A DNA stretch of 64,000 nucleotides from Ideonella alba. Lineage in GTDB: Bacteria > Pseudomonadota > Gammaproteobacteria > Burkholderiales > Burkholderiaceae_C. Of the stretch, positions 18,868 to 26,620 are shown piece after piece (positions within the stretch are counted from its first letter, which is position 1; every line of letters begins with the position of its first letter). The stretch is from assembly GCF_018069875.1 (NCBI RefSeq), contig NZ_JAGQDF010000001.1:558001-622000 (forward strand), in the 5' to 3' direction. Below the pieces are notes generated by a model. The model saw only the letters and a list, made by a program, of their open reading frames with translations, had not been told where the DNA came from and ran no database searches. The translations under genes and the position numbers were made by a program.

Positions 18868-20262
18868 ATGCCACTGGAGGAGAACGAGCAGGTCCACATC
18901 GCAGCCATCCGCGAGCACTGGCTGGGCCACCGCTGCATGCCGTTTCCGGCAGACGGCCTGGTGCCGCGGGAATACACACGGCCGCTGCCGGGTACCGAGT
19001 TGTCGTCCGGCGCCCAGGCCGTGGCTGCGGCGGACTTTGCTGCGGCGCTGATCGCGGGCGAAGTTCAGCGACTGGAGGCAGCCAAGAACCCCAAGAGCCC
19101 CTTCACCACCTTGCTGGCCCACGCGGCCACTGCCTTTGCCACGCGGCATGAGGCACTGCTGTCGCCCGTGTCGATCAAGAGCCGCTACCACCCGGGCGTG
19201 ACGGTGTGTGGCGCCCTGCGCCAGCTCAGCCTGCTGCGCGACGGGCCTTCAACCGCCATCGACCTGGCACGCCAGCACTGGCGTTCGGTGGACGGGGTGT
19301 TCGTCCCCAAGCTGCTGGCCCAGGCCGGCGAGCGCAAGGTGTCCGGGCCCAGGAACCAGGACGGCGTTCGCAAGACCTACGACTACGCCGACGACCCGAC
19401 CCAACTGCCCTATGCGTGGCGCCCAGAGGCTCCGCTCGACTACCGCTGCACCTGCCAGGACTGCAGTGACCCGGCGGCACCGACCCAGCGCCCCGCAGTG
19501 CCGGACCGCCCCAAGCCGCGGAGCAAGAGCCACTTGCAGACCCTGCGGGAGCTGCGGGAGCTGCTGGTCCACCCGGGCGCCGAGTGGTGGCTGCTGAGCC
19601 GCCTGTTCCTGGCAGCGCTGCATGGCCACCTGGGGTGGATGCCGGCGCGCACCGCCAGTGCCGGGCAGGTGGTTCTGGATCGCCGTATCGAGAAACTGCT
19701 GCGCCGCCGCCGCGACCAGCCCCAGGCCGACCACGACACGGGTCTGGCCGTCGGCCTGGTGGAGGGCCTGCGCTGGCAGGCACCCACAGGACAGCACTGG
19801 CACCACGCCACCCTGACCGATCTCGCGCCGCAGGACCCGGCCGCCATGGGGCCCGCTGTCATGAAGTTCCTCAGCAAGCAAGCGCTGGACACCGACTTCT
19901 TCCAGACCCAGTGGCCCCTCGTCATGGCGCTGGCCCGCGAGATCGCCAGCGACCTCACCAGCCCCGCGCTCGCGCCGGCCTCCGGTGCGCGTGCCGCCAC
20001 TGATTGGCAGGCCCTGCAGATGCACATGGACAACACGCGCCGGACCGTCATCTACCACCTGGCGTATCGGGAAGGCGGCCCCAGCGCCGTTCCCGCGGGC
20101 AAGGGCCGGCACCCGCCCTGTACCGTGATCAACGCCGATTTCATACGTGACAAGCTGCTGCCCCGCCTGTCCACCATCGCCAGCTACCACGGCTGGATGC
20201 ACGAGCGCGGCCACGACATCGTCGCCGCCATGCCCGACTCTCTGACCGCCACCCGACCATGA
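18868..20262 (+). CDS. unknown protein, first gene of the LNF1 operon
   Basis: Protein of 464 residues, no family recognised. It starts MPLEENEQVHIAAIREHWLG after an AAGGAG Shine-Dalgarno six bases upstream. There is no signal peptide or membrane helix, so it is cytoplasmic. A Cys cluster YRCTCQDCSD near residue 195 could bind metal. The second half is largely helical and contains WWLLSRLFLAALHGH and a Trp/His-rich stretch. The stop overlaps the start of the next gene (ATGA), so the two are translationally coupled, with LNF1 37 bases further on. The constant pairing suggests a dedicated partner of the LNF1 receptor (inference). Confidence 0.8.
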   Translation: MPLEENEQVHIAAIREHWLGHRCMPFPADGLVPREYTRPLPGTELSSGAQAVAAADFAAALIAGEVQRLEAAKNPKSPFTTLLAHAATAFATRHEALLSPVSIKSRYHPGVTVCGALRQLSLLRDGPSTAIDLARQHWRSVDGVFVPKLLAQAGERKVSGPRNQDGVRKTYDYADDPTQLPYAWRPEAPLDYRCTCQDCSDPAAPTQRPAVPDRPKPRSKSHLQTLRELRELLVHPGAEWWLLSRLFLAALHGHLGWMPARTASAGQVVLDRRIEKLLRRRRDQPQADHDTGLAVGLVEGLRWQAPTGQHWHHATLTDLAPQDPAAMGPAVMKFLSKQALDTDFFQTQWPLVMALAREIASDLTSPALAPASGARAATDWQALQMHMDNTRRTVIYHLAYREGGPSAVPAGKGRHPPCTVINADFIRDKLLPRLSTIASYHGWMHERGHDIVAAMPDSLTATRP

Positions 20263-21362
20263 GCCTTGCCCTGACTGACGCCCCGCCGCCCGAGGTCAAC
20301 CTGCTGTACCCCGAGTTGTGGCTGCTGCTGACCGATCCCACCCAGGAACCCGACGCGGCCCCCACCATCAACGCCCAGTTGCAGGCCCTGGCCGGCCACG
20401 ACCGACTGGCCGAATGGCGATGGCGCCATCGGCGTGTGCGCGCCATCGGCCCCGATGCCCTGGCTGCCGAGGTGCGCGACGCGCTGGCTGCCGGCTGCCC
20501 CGCCGTGCGCGTCCACAGCAGCCAGCCCATGCCTGAGCTGGACCAGGCCATTGACGAACTGGACCTGCCACCGGGCACCGAGCGGCTGATCAACCTGCAC
20601 GGCTGGGACCAGCCGCTGGCCGTTTGGTGGCCCCGCGTGGCCGCTGAACTCACCCGCCCCGACGCCTGGGTCGAGGTGGGCTGGCGTCTCAGCCGCGGGG
20701 CGCGCATTCCGCTGTTGGCCATGCCGGGCGACAAGGCCAGCGGGCGCGATTACCAGGCGGCCTTCAAGGCCTGGCGCGCCGAACGCTTCAAGCTGGGTGA
20801 CAGCGGCCAACTGCCAAGCGACGAGGGCAACGAGGTGCTTGAGCCGACCATGGAGGAGGCGGCACCCGAGCCCAAAGGCTCCCATGACCCGGACACCGTC
20901 GCCGTGCCGCGCCCCCGCTGGCAAACCCCACCTCCGCCGCTCAAGATGCCCACCGCCAACCGCCTGGGCCTGGGCGTTGTGGGCGCACTCGGCGCGGCAG
21001 CGCCCTTCAGCCACCCGTGGTTCCCCGTGGCCACGTTGCACGGCGAGGCCCAGGCCCCCGGTGCCGCCGGCCGCTGGCCCTACACCCTGTACATCGAACG
21101 CCAAAGCGTCAACGACGCGGACGACGCGTCCTGGCTGGCCGTCCGCGTGCGGGTGGCCTGGGCGCCCGCCGTGGCCGAAGCGGCGCGCCTGCTGGCCCAC
21201 CGGCTGGTGCTGCTGCCTCGCCTGCAAGCCCCGGTGGTGCTCAGGCTGGCGGCCGGCACCGACCAGGCGCTGTTCAGCCCGGCCGGCGGCGCCATCGCCC
21301 GCATGAAAGACTGGCCGAAGGCCTTGCCCGGCACCGCAGCCACCCTGATCCCTCTGCCATGA
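20259..21362 (+). CDS. unknown protein, second gene of the LNF1 operon
   Basis: Protein of 367 residues, no family recognised. The N-terminal half (about 1-170) is an alpha/beta-like domain with LINLHGWDQPLAVWWPRVA and ARIPLLAMPGDKASG. A Pro-rich linker (about 190-235) follows, then a C-terminal domain with WPYTLYIERQSVNDADDASW and a predicted strand-rich core. No catalytic motif stands out. Coupled by ATGA to the preceding gene and 36 bases from LNF1, it completes a three-gene operon reminiscent in layout of ternary conflict systems. That comparison is by gene order only. Confidence 0.8.
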   Translation: MSLALTDAPPPEVNLLYPELWLLLTDPTQEPDAAPTINAQLQALAGHDRLAEWRWRHRRVRAIGPDALAAEVRDALAAGCPAVRVHSSQPMPELDQAIDELDLPPGTERLINLHGWDQPLAVWWPRVAAELTRPDAWVEVGWRLSRGARIPLLAMPGDKASGRDYQAAFKAWRAERFKLGDSGQLPSDEGNEVLEPTMEEAAPEPKGSHDPDTVAVPRPRWQTPPPPLKMPTANRLGLGVVGALGAAAPFSHPWFPVATLHGEAQAPGAAGRWPYTLYIERQSVNDADDASWLAVRVRVAWAPAVAEAARLLAHRLVLLPRLQAPVVLRLAAGTDQALFSPAGGAIARMKDWPKALPGTAATLIPLP

Positions 21363-21398
21363 TGCGCTGAGCACGCCCACCGCCCCCACCCGCTTCAC

Positions 21399-24300
21399 AT
21401 GCCATCCAGCAACGCCCCGGCACCGGCCAGTCCACCTCCCTGGCCCGAGATCTCGCAAGACCAGTTGCTGGCCCTGGTGCCGCGGGACGCCACCGGCTGG
21501 CCCGGCCTCTTCGGCCACGCCCTGCGTCTGGCCCAGTCCGGCGACCATGCGCTGCGCGCCCACTGGCTGCAGGCCTGGCCGGCCCAGGCCGCGGCACTGT
21601 TCGCTGTGCTGGCCGAGCAGCGCCCGGCCAACAACCCGCTGCTGTGGCCCACCGAAGAAACACCCAGGCAGCAGCTCCAGCGCGTGCTCTACGCCTTGTT
21701 CTGCGCCCACGACCAGGCGCTGGAATCCGAGCGCCAGGTCCCGCCCGACACCACCCCCTACGGCCAGACCCTGCTGTGGCGCGACGCCGCTCTGCAAGAC
21801 GCCGCCGGTCAGCTGGCCTTGAACCCGCAGCACCCCGCCAACCCCGGCGAGCGCGGCGACCCCGCCATCGCCCAGGTGCAGCTGCTGGTGGACGACAGCC
21901 TGCGCGGCGCCCTGCGCGCCGTGCTGCGCCTGCGCCTGGTGCCGGCGCCCGGCGCCTTTCTGGCCTTTGTGCCCGCACCGGCCAATGCGCTCACCTTCTG
22001 CGCCCGCAGCTTTGTGGATGCGCTGGACACCGTCACCCGGCTGCTGCGCCGCCTGCTGGCCCCGGGCCGGGCCGAGTTGCAGCACATGGCCCTGCAGTGG
22101 AACCTGCACACCCCCGAATACCCGCTGCTGGCCGTGGAAGGCCCCTCGGCCGGCGCCGCCTTCAGCATGGCCGCACTCAGCCTGCTGCAACAGCACCTGG
22201 ACCCGGCCGAACCTGCGCTGCGCCAGGCCCTGGCGGCCGTGGCCCTGCAACCCGGCCTGCTGGCCCAGGCGGGCATCAGCATTGCCATCGACGAACACGG
22301 CCAGCTCCACCCGGTGGGCGCCGCACCCGACAAGGCCCTGGCCTACCAGCACCGCCGGCCGGGCCGCCCGCTGCCCATGGACGCCCAGCACCTGTTCCTG
22401 CACCCCGACAACCACCGGGAGCTGGACGTGGGCCTGCTGCCCCATGTGCACACCCACCCGGTGGCCAGCCTGCCCGAGCTGCTGCATGAGATGGCCCAGG
22501 CCGCGCAGCCGCGCCCGGCCTTCCGCGACGTGCTGGCCCAGATGCCGCTGCACGCCCCGCCGGAAGACGACGACCAGCAGCCCCCACCCCCCGCCGACCA
22601 GCGCGAACTGCTGGACCGTCAGTGCGAAGCCGCCTGGCACGAGCGTGACCAGGTGCGCAACCTGCGCGACTACCTCATCGTCCGCTGGGCCTGGTGGGCC
22701 CGCCACAGCCAGGGCGAGCTGCACATGCGCTTCGTGCCCCTGGCGCTGAAGGCGGCGGCGGGTTCCGAGGGCCTCGCCCCGACCCTTCCCACCGTTCCAC
22801 TGCCCGGCCTGTCCCACCTGCTGCGCGAACTGCACGACGCCGACCGCGGCGAGGACCGCGCCAAGGCCCTGCTGCTGCAAGGCCAGGCCGGCGCGGGCAA
22901 GAGCACCCTGCTGCAGCGCCATGAACAGGCGCTGGCGCTAGACGGCCTGCGCCGCCTGCTGGCCGGCCCGCAGGGCGCCGCCGCGGCCGATGACACCACC
23001 CCCATCGAGCTGCCGCTGTACCTGCCCCTGGCCAGCCTGCCCGCCGATGTGCCCGACCCACTGGCCTGGGTGCGCAGCCGCGCCCACCAGCTCTACCCAG
23101 CCTTTGATGAGCTGCACGACCTGCTGGCCGGCCGCCCCACGCCGCGCTGGCAGCGGGTGCAGCTGCGCCTGCTGCTGGACGGCCTGAACGAGCTGCCCGA
23201 ACCCCCGCACACCGGCCGCTTCCAGCGCGCCCAGCAGGTGCTGGACCGGCTGACCAGTGAACTGAAGCTGCGCCTGGCGCCGCTGCTCAGCGCCCGCGGC
23301 CACCACGGCTTTGACCAGCTCAGCCAGGTGCAGCGCGGTGCCTGCGTGCAGGTCCAGCCCTGGCCGGCTGACATGGTGTGCAAGTACGTGGCCCGCTGCT
23401 TCAGCCAGCGCGGCGACAACGGCCAGGTGAGCGTGCACCCCAGCGGCCAGGCGCTGATCAAGGCCTTGAACCAGCCCGAACACCGCCACGTGCTGGACCT
23501 GTGTGCCACCCCCTTCAACTCCGCCGGTCAGGTGCGCCTGTGGGCGGGTGGCCGCCAGAAGCTGGTGCGCCACCGGGCCGACCTCTATGCCCGGCTGCTG
23601 CGCGAAGCCCTGCTGCGCGAACTGGGTGTGAACCACGACGACGGCTCGCTGCGCAACCCGCTGTTCCACGACCCCGCGCTCATCACCCCCGAAGAGCGCC
23701 GCTTCCTGCAGGACCCCAGCCACTGGGAAGGCGACGAAGTCACCTGGCCCGATGCCGGCGGCGCCCTGCTGCCCGGCCTGTTCCGCCAGGCCCTGGCCCA
23801 GTGGCTGGGCACTGACCGCCCGCCCGAAGAGCGCGGCACCGTGGAAGTGCCGCTGAACCACCCGCGCGACCCCCAGCGCAGCGTGGCCCACTGGCTGGCG
23901 CCCGCCACCCGCCACAAATGGCTGCGCGCGGTGCGTGACCTGGGCATGGTGGCCGAAGACACCGAAGGCCGCGGCCAGCGCTTCCGCTTCATGCACCAGA
24001 GCTGGGGTGAATACCTGGCCAGCGTGCGCCTGCTGGCGCCCACGCCTGAAGCCATGCCGCCTGAACCGCTTGCTGAACTGCAGGCCCGGCTGCAGCAGGG
24101 CCGCGCCTTCGAACGCAGCGCCGAAGACGAACTGGCCCACCAGCGCCAGCAGGCTGACCAGGAATGGTGGCAAGGCGCGCCGGGCCAGGCCTGGTGGCGC
24201 TCGCTGCTGGCCCAGCCGCTGCCGCTGCGGCTGAGCGATGTGAAGCGCGAGATTGGCTGGCCTGAGCACTACTTCGCGGAGCATGGTGACGTGGAGCGCA

Positions 24301-25976
24301 GTGCCTGGGGCGACTGGCAGCGCCTGCATGCTGACGGCGCGCTGGAGCTTGACGCCGCCAGCGACAGCTGTTCCATCACCCTGCAGGGCTGGGGCGACAT
24401 GCTCGTGCTGGCCGAACTCTACGGCCGCCCCGGCCAGCCCTGGGCCGAGCAGGCGGCTTGCGTGCGGGCGCTGGTGCTTCAGCACTTGTGGACGCCTTGG
24501 CAGACCGAAGTGCGCCGCAGGCTCACCGGCCACGTGGGCGAAGACCGTGCCAGGGACCTGTGGCGCAGCAACGGCGCGCTGGCCCTGCCCAGCGTGGGCA
24601 GCCTGGACGAAGTGCTGGGCCTGGCCCTGCTGGCCCTGCCGCGGCCCGGCCAGCAGGCCTGGCTGCGCTGGCTGCTGCAGCACGGCCTGTGGGCGGCGCT
24701 GCAGCCGGCCCTGCCCGAACTGCAGCGCCAGTTGGAAGACGGCGCCACCGCCTGGGCCGCCGCCCCGCCCTGCGGCGTGCTGCAGCACCTGCGTCGCGTG
24801 CTGCTGCTGCGCCAGCTGGATGCCGGCGCGGCCGCCCGCACCGGCGTGGAAGCCTCAGGCCAGGCGGCCCTGCTGGCCAGCCGCGATGCCGATTGCGACG
24901 CCGCCCTGGCAGCCCACTGGCGCCAGGAACAGGCCCAGGCCTTCCAGGGCCCCGGGCGCGACCTGCGCGAACGCCTGCACGCCGCCCAGCTGCTGGGCCT
25001 GCTGGGCGACAACCTGCGCTATGAAGCCGCCGCCGCGGCCAGCGGCACCGGCCTGCGCCCCAAGCCCGCCCTGTGGGCCGGCGTGGGCCAGCCCGGTCGT
25101 GACACGGCGCACCGCATCGGCGACGAGCCGGGCGATGCCCAAGCCTGGCCCAACGAGCAGCGCGCGTTCAACACACCACCGCTGCCCTACTACCAGGTGG
25201 CCCGGCTGCCCCTCACCTGCGCCGAATGGCGCTTCTTCGTGCAGGCCGGCGGCTACAACCCGCAGGCCGAGCACTGGCGGCTGGCCGGCCCGGCGGCGCA
25301 GCAGTGGCTGCAGAAGTACCTGAAGGACACCGGGTTGCGCTGGCAGGACTACCAGCCCGAAGCCCTGGATGACGCCGACTGGGGCTGGGCGCTCAACCCG
25401 GTGACCACGATCAACGTCTTCGAAGCCGTGGCCTATGCCTGCTGGGCGCGGCCAATGGTGGCAGGCACCGCCGGGGCGCCGGCCGCGCCCGGGCAGCCGG
25501 CCTGGTGGCTGTGCCTGCCCACTGAAGTGCTGTGGGAAGCCGCCCAGCGCGCGGGGGCCGATGGCCTGCCGGCCCCTGTGCCGCGCCCTTTGCCGGCCGC
25601 GCAGGCCCCGGCGGCCCAGGCCTTCAACCATGCCGCCACCGGCTGGAACCGGCCCAGCCCGGTGGGCCTGTTCAGCGCGGCCTATGGCCCGGCCGGCCAG
25701 GCAGACGGGCAGGGCAATGTGTGGGAATGGTGCGGCAATGCCTTGCCGGCGGGGCCCCGGCCCTACCACCACCCCGGTTCGCAAGACGAAGCCCAGGCGC
25801 GGTGGAACGGCGCGCTGCCCACCTTGCAGACACCCCGAGCCCTGCGCGGCGGGGCGTTCGACGTCACGGCGGCACAGTGCCGCGCCTCGTGTCGCGGCCA
25901 CAACCTCCCCGGCAGCCTCAGCAGCGGCACGGGCGTGCGTTTCGTGCGTGTTTGGCCGCCCCATTCAGAACCCTGA
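21399..25976 (+). CDS. LNF1: Lon-like protease-NACHT NTPase-FGE/lectin receptor
   Basis: Giant protein of 1525 residues. A Lon-like (S16) region has Ser250 in EGPSAG and Lys312 in HPVGAAPDK, the positions of the Lon Ser-Lys dyad. The NACHT NTPase has Walker A GQAGAGKS (Lys501) and Walker B LLLDGLNEL (about 590), followed by the winged-helix signature FRFMHQSWGEYL. A LLGLLGDNLRYE segment leads into a C-terminal FGE domain (about 1265-1525: ARLPLTCAEWRFF, GNVWEWC, ALRGGAF, GVRFVRVW). Only one of the two FGE catalytic cysteines is present, so ligand binding rather than oxidase chemistry is likely. The 3' end is a DGR-type variable region. Last gene of a three-gene operon and convergent with the Avd-like gene. 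Confidence 0.88.
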   Translation: MPSSNAPAPASPPPWPEISQDQLLALVPRDATGWPGLFGHALRLAQSGDHALRAHWLQAWPAQAAALFAVLAEQRPANNPLLWPTEETPRQQLQRVLYALFCAHDQALESERQVPPDTTPYGQTLLWRDAALQDAAGQLALNPQHPANPGERGDPAIAQVQLLVDDSLRGALRAVLRLRLVPAPGAFLAFVPAPANALTFCARSFVDALDTVTRLLRRLLAPGRAELQHMALQWNLHTPEYPLLAVEGPSAGAAFSMAALSLLQQHLDPAEPALRQALAAVALQPGLLAQAGISIAIDEHGQLHPVGAAPDKALAYQHRRPGRPLPMDAQHLFLHPDNHRELDVGLLPHVHTHPVASLPELLHEMAQAAQPRPAFRDVLAQMPLHAPPEDDDQQPPPPADQRELLDRQCEAAWHERDQVRNLRDYLIVRWAWWARHSQGELHMRFVPLALKAAAGSEGLAPTLPTVPLPGLSHLLRELHDADRGEDRAKALLLQGQAGAGKSTLLQRHEQALALDGLRRLLAGPQGAAAADDTTPIELPLYLPLASLPADVPDPLAWVRSRAHQLYPAFDELHDLLAGRPTPRWQRVQLRLLLDGLNELPEPPHTGRFQRAQQVLDRLTSELKLRLAPLLSARGHHGFDQLSQVQRGACVQVQPWPADMVCKYVARCFSQRGDNGQVSVHPSGQALIKALNQPEHRHVLDLCATPFNSAGQVRLWAGGRQKLVRHRADLYARLLREALLRELGVNHDDGSLRNPLFHDPALITPEERRFLQDPSHWEGDEVTWPDAGGALLPGLFRQALAQWLGTDRPPEERGTVEVPLNHPRDPQRSVAHWLAPATRHKWLRAVRDLGMVAEDTEGRGQRFRFMHQSWGEYLASVRLLAPTPEAMPPEPLAELQARLQQGRAFERSAEDELAHQRQQADQEWWQGAPGQAWWRSLLAQPLPLRLSDVKREIGWPEHYFAEHGDVERSAWGDWQRLHADGALELDAASDSCSITLQGWGDMLVLAELYGRPGQPWAEQAACVRALVLQHLWTPWQTEVRRRLTGHVGEDRARDLWRSNGALALPSVGSLDEVLGLALLALPRPGQQAWLRWLLQHGLWAALQPALPELQRQLEDGATAWAAAPPCGVLQHLRRVLLLRQLDAGAAARTGVEASGQAALLASRDADCDAALAAHWRQEQAQAFQGPGRDLRERLHAAQLLGLLGDNLRYEAAAAASGTGLRPKPALWAGVGQPGRDTAHRIGDEPGDAQAWPNEQRAFNTPPLPYYQVARLPLTCAEWRFFVQAGGYNPQAEHWRLAGPAAQQWLQKYLKDTGLRWQDYQPEALDDADWGWALNPVTTINVFEAVAYACWARPMVAGTAGAPAAPGQPAWWLCLPTEVLWEAAQRAGADGLPAPVPRPLPAAQAPAAQAFNHAATGWNRPSPVGLFSAAYGPAGQADGQGNVWEWCGNALPAGPRPYHHPGSQDEAQARWNGALPTLQTPRALRGGAFDVTAAQCRASCRGHNLPGSLSSGTGVRFVRVWPPHSEP
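25857..25960 (+). other. DGR-type variable region in LNF1
   Basis: Encodes the ligand-facing end of the FGE/C-lectin fold. The ten clustered variable codons (GGC CAC AAC CTC, then GGC AGC CTC AGC AGC GGC) all end in C, while flanking codons (TGC CGC GCC TCG; CCC) match LNF2 and LNF5 exactly. It is followed by the conserved block GGCCGCCCCATTCAGAAC, a CTGAACACC spanning the stop codon, and a decayed-looking hairpin (GGCCGAAGCGCGCC) about 30 bases on. Confidence 0.7.
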
Positions 25977-26035
25977 ACACCGTGGACCTTCGCATGTCAC
26001 CCCGGTGGCCGAAGCGCGCCGGCCGCCGGCCGCCG

Positions 26036-26311
26036 TCAACCCGGTGCAGGCCCGCGCGGCGGCCCGTCGCCCACCTGGCGCCGCCAACCACCCAGCGGGC
26101 GGCCCAGCGCCTCGCACAGGCCACTGAAGTGCTGGTATCGGCCATCGTTCCACCAGCGCCAGGTCCAGGCCAACTGGCCGTACTGGCGCAGCTGGTCCAG
26201 TGCCGTGTCCGCCGTGCGCAGTGCGGCGGCGCGCCCGCTGCCGCGCTGGTGGCGCGCTTCCACCAGCGCGTCATGCACGCGCATCGCCAGCGTGGCCATG
26301 TGCTGGGTCAC
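26036..26311 (-). CDS. avd: Avd-like DGR accessory protein (four-helix bundle), possibly N-truncated
   Basis: Small protein (91 residues from a GTG; ATG alternatives downstream) resembling the accessory variability determinant of diversity-generating retroelements. The C-terminal helix shows the family signature: a Y.H residue pair followed by EALGRPLGGWRRQ, compared with the usual E.GR.LGGW. The previous helix has ADTALDQLRQYGQLAW, matching the usual A...L..LR....LA pattern, and VHDALVEARHQR matches the first visible helix. Avd forms a basic pentamer that binds template RNA and the reverse transcriptase during mutagenic homing. An in-frame TGA lies eight codons before the GTG, yet the sequence on both sides (SR*PREHRPTVTQHM) looks like the family N terminus. 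A nonsense mutation is therefore possible. It follows LNF2 on the same strand; no reverse transcriptase follows. Confidence 0.68.
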   Translation of the reverse strand: MTQHMATLAMRVHDALVEARHQRGSGRAAALRTADTALDQLRQYGQLAWTWRWWNDGRYQHFSGLCEALGRPLGGWRRQVGDGPPRGPAPG

Positions 26312-26620
26312 GGTGGGGCGGTGCTCGCGCGGTCACCGCGACGGCGCGGGGAGCCGGCAGAACTGCGCTGAGCCCCGCAGGCCGGTATGGCGCGCCCATG
26401 GTCTCGGCGTGGCGCGGCCTGGCAACAGGCGGCGCCGCGGCGCATCTCGAACCGGGCCGCACCCTGGATGCATGCATCCCGGTGCGGCCCACCTTTTTTC
26501 GGGCCTGCGCTGCGGCCAGAAAGTTTTTTTTTGCGGCTCGCTTCGCGAGCCGGGCCCACCGCCACCGCCTGCGCGCTTCGGCCCTGGTGTTGGCATGCCC
26601 AGACCCCTGGTGTTCAGGGT
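26312..26620 (-). other. LNF2-avd spacer: no template repeat seen
   Basis: In a complete DGR this spacer, or the one after avd, could carry the template repeat. I find no AAC-rich copy of the variable region here. It contains the hairpin listed separately, two A/T runs and a palindromic GGATGCATGCATCC. Confidence 0.5.
26534..26552 (-). repeat. GAA-loop hairpin downstream of the LNF2 variable region
   Basis: On the coding strand of LNF2 it reads CGGCTCGC-GAA-GCGAGCCG, an 8-bp perfect stem about 70 bases past the stop. It is followed by an A-run rather than a T-run, so it is not a normal terminator for LNF2. Equivalent GAA-loop hairpins follow LNF4 and LNF5. Confidence 0.65.

Noticed and set aside
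20184-24788. Long minus-strand frames (912 and 616 codons) opposite LNF1 and its upstream gene
   Set aside because: Mirror frames caused by very high third-position GC. They are Gly/Gln/Val/Ala-rich, without domains, and the plus strand encodes recognisable motifs throughout.
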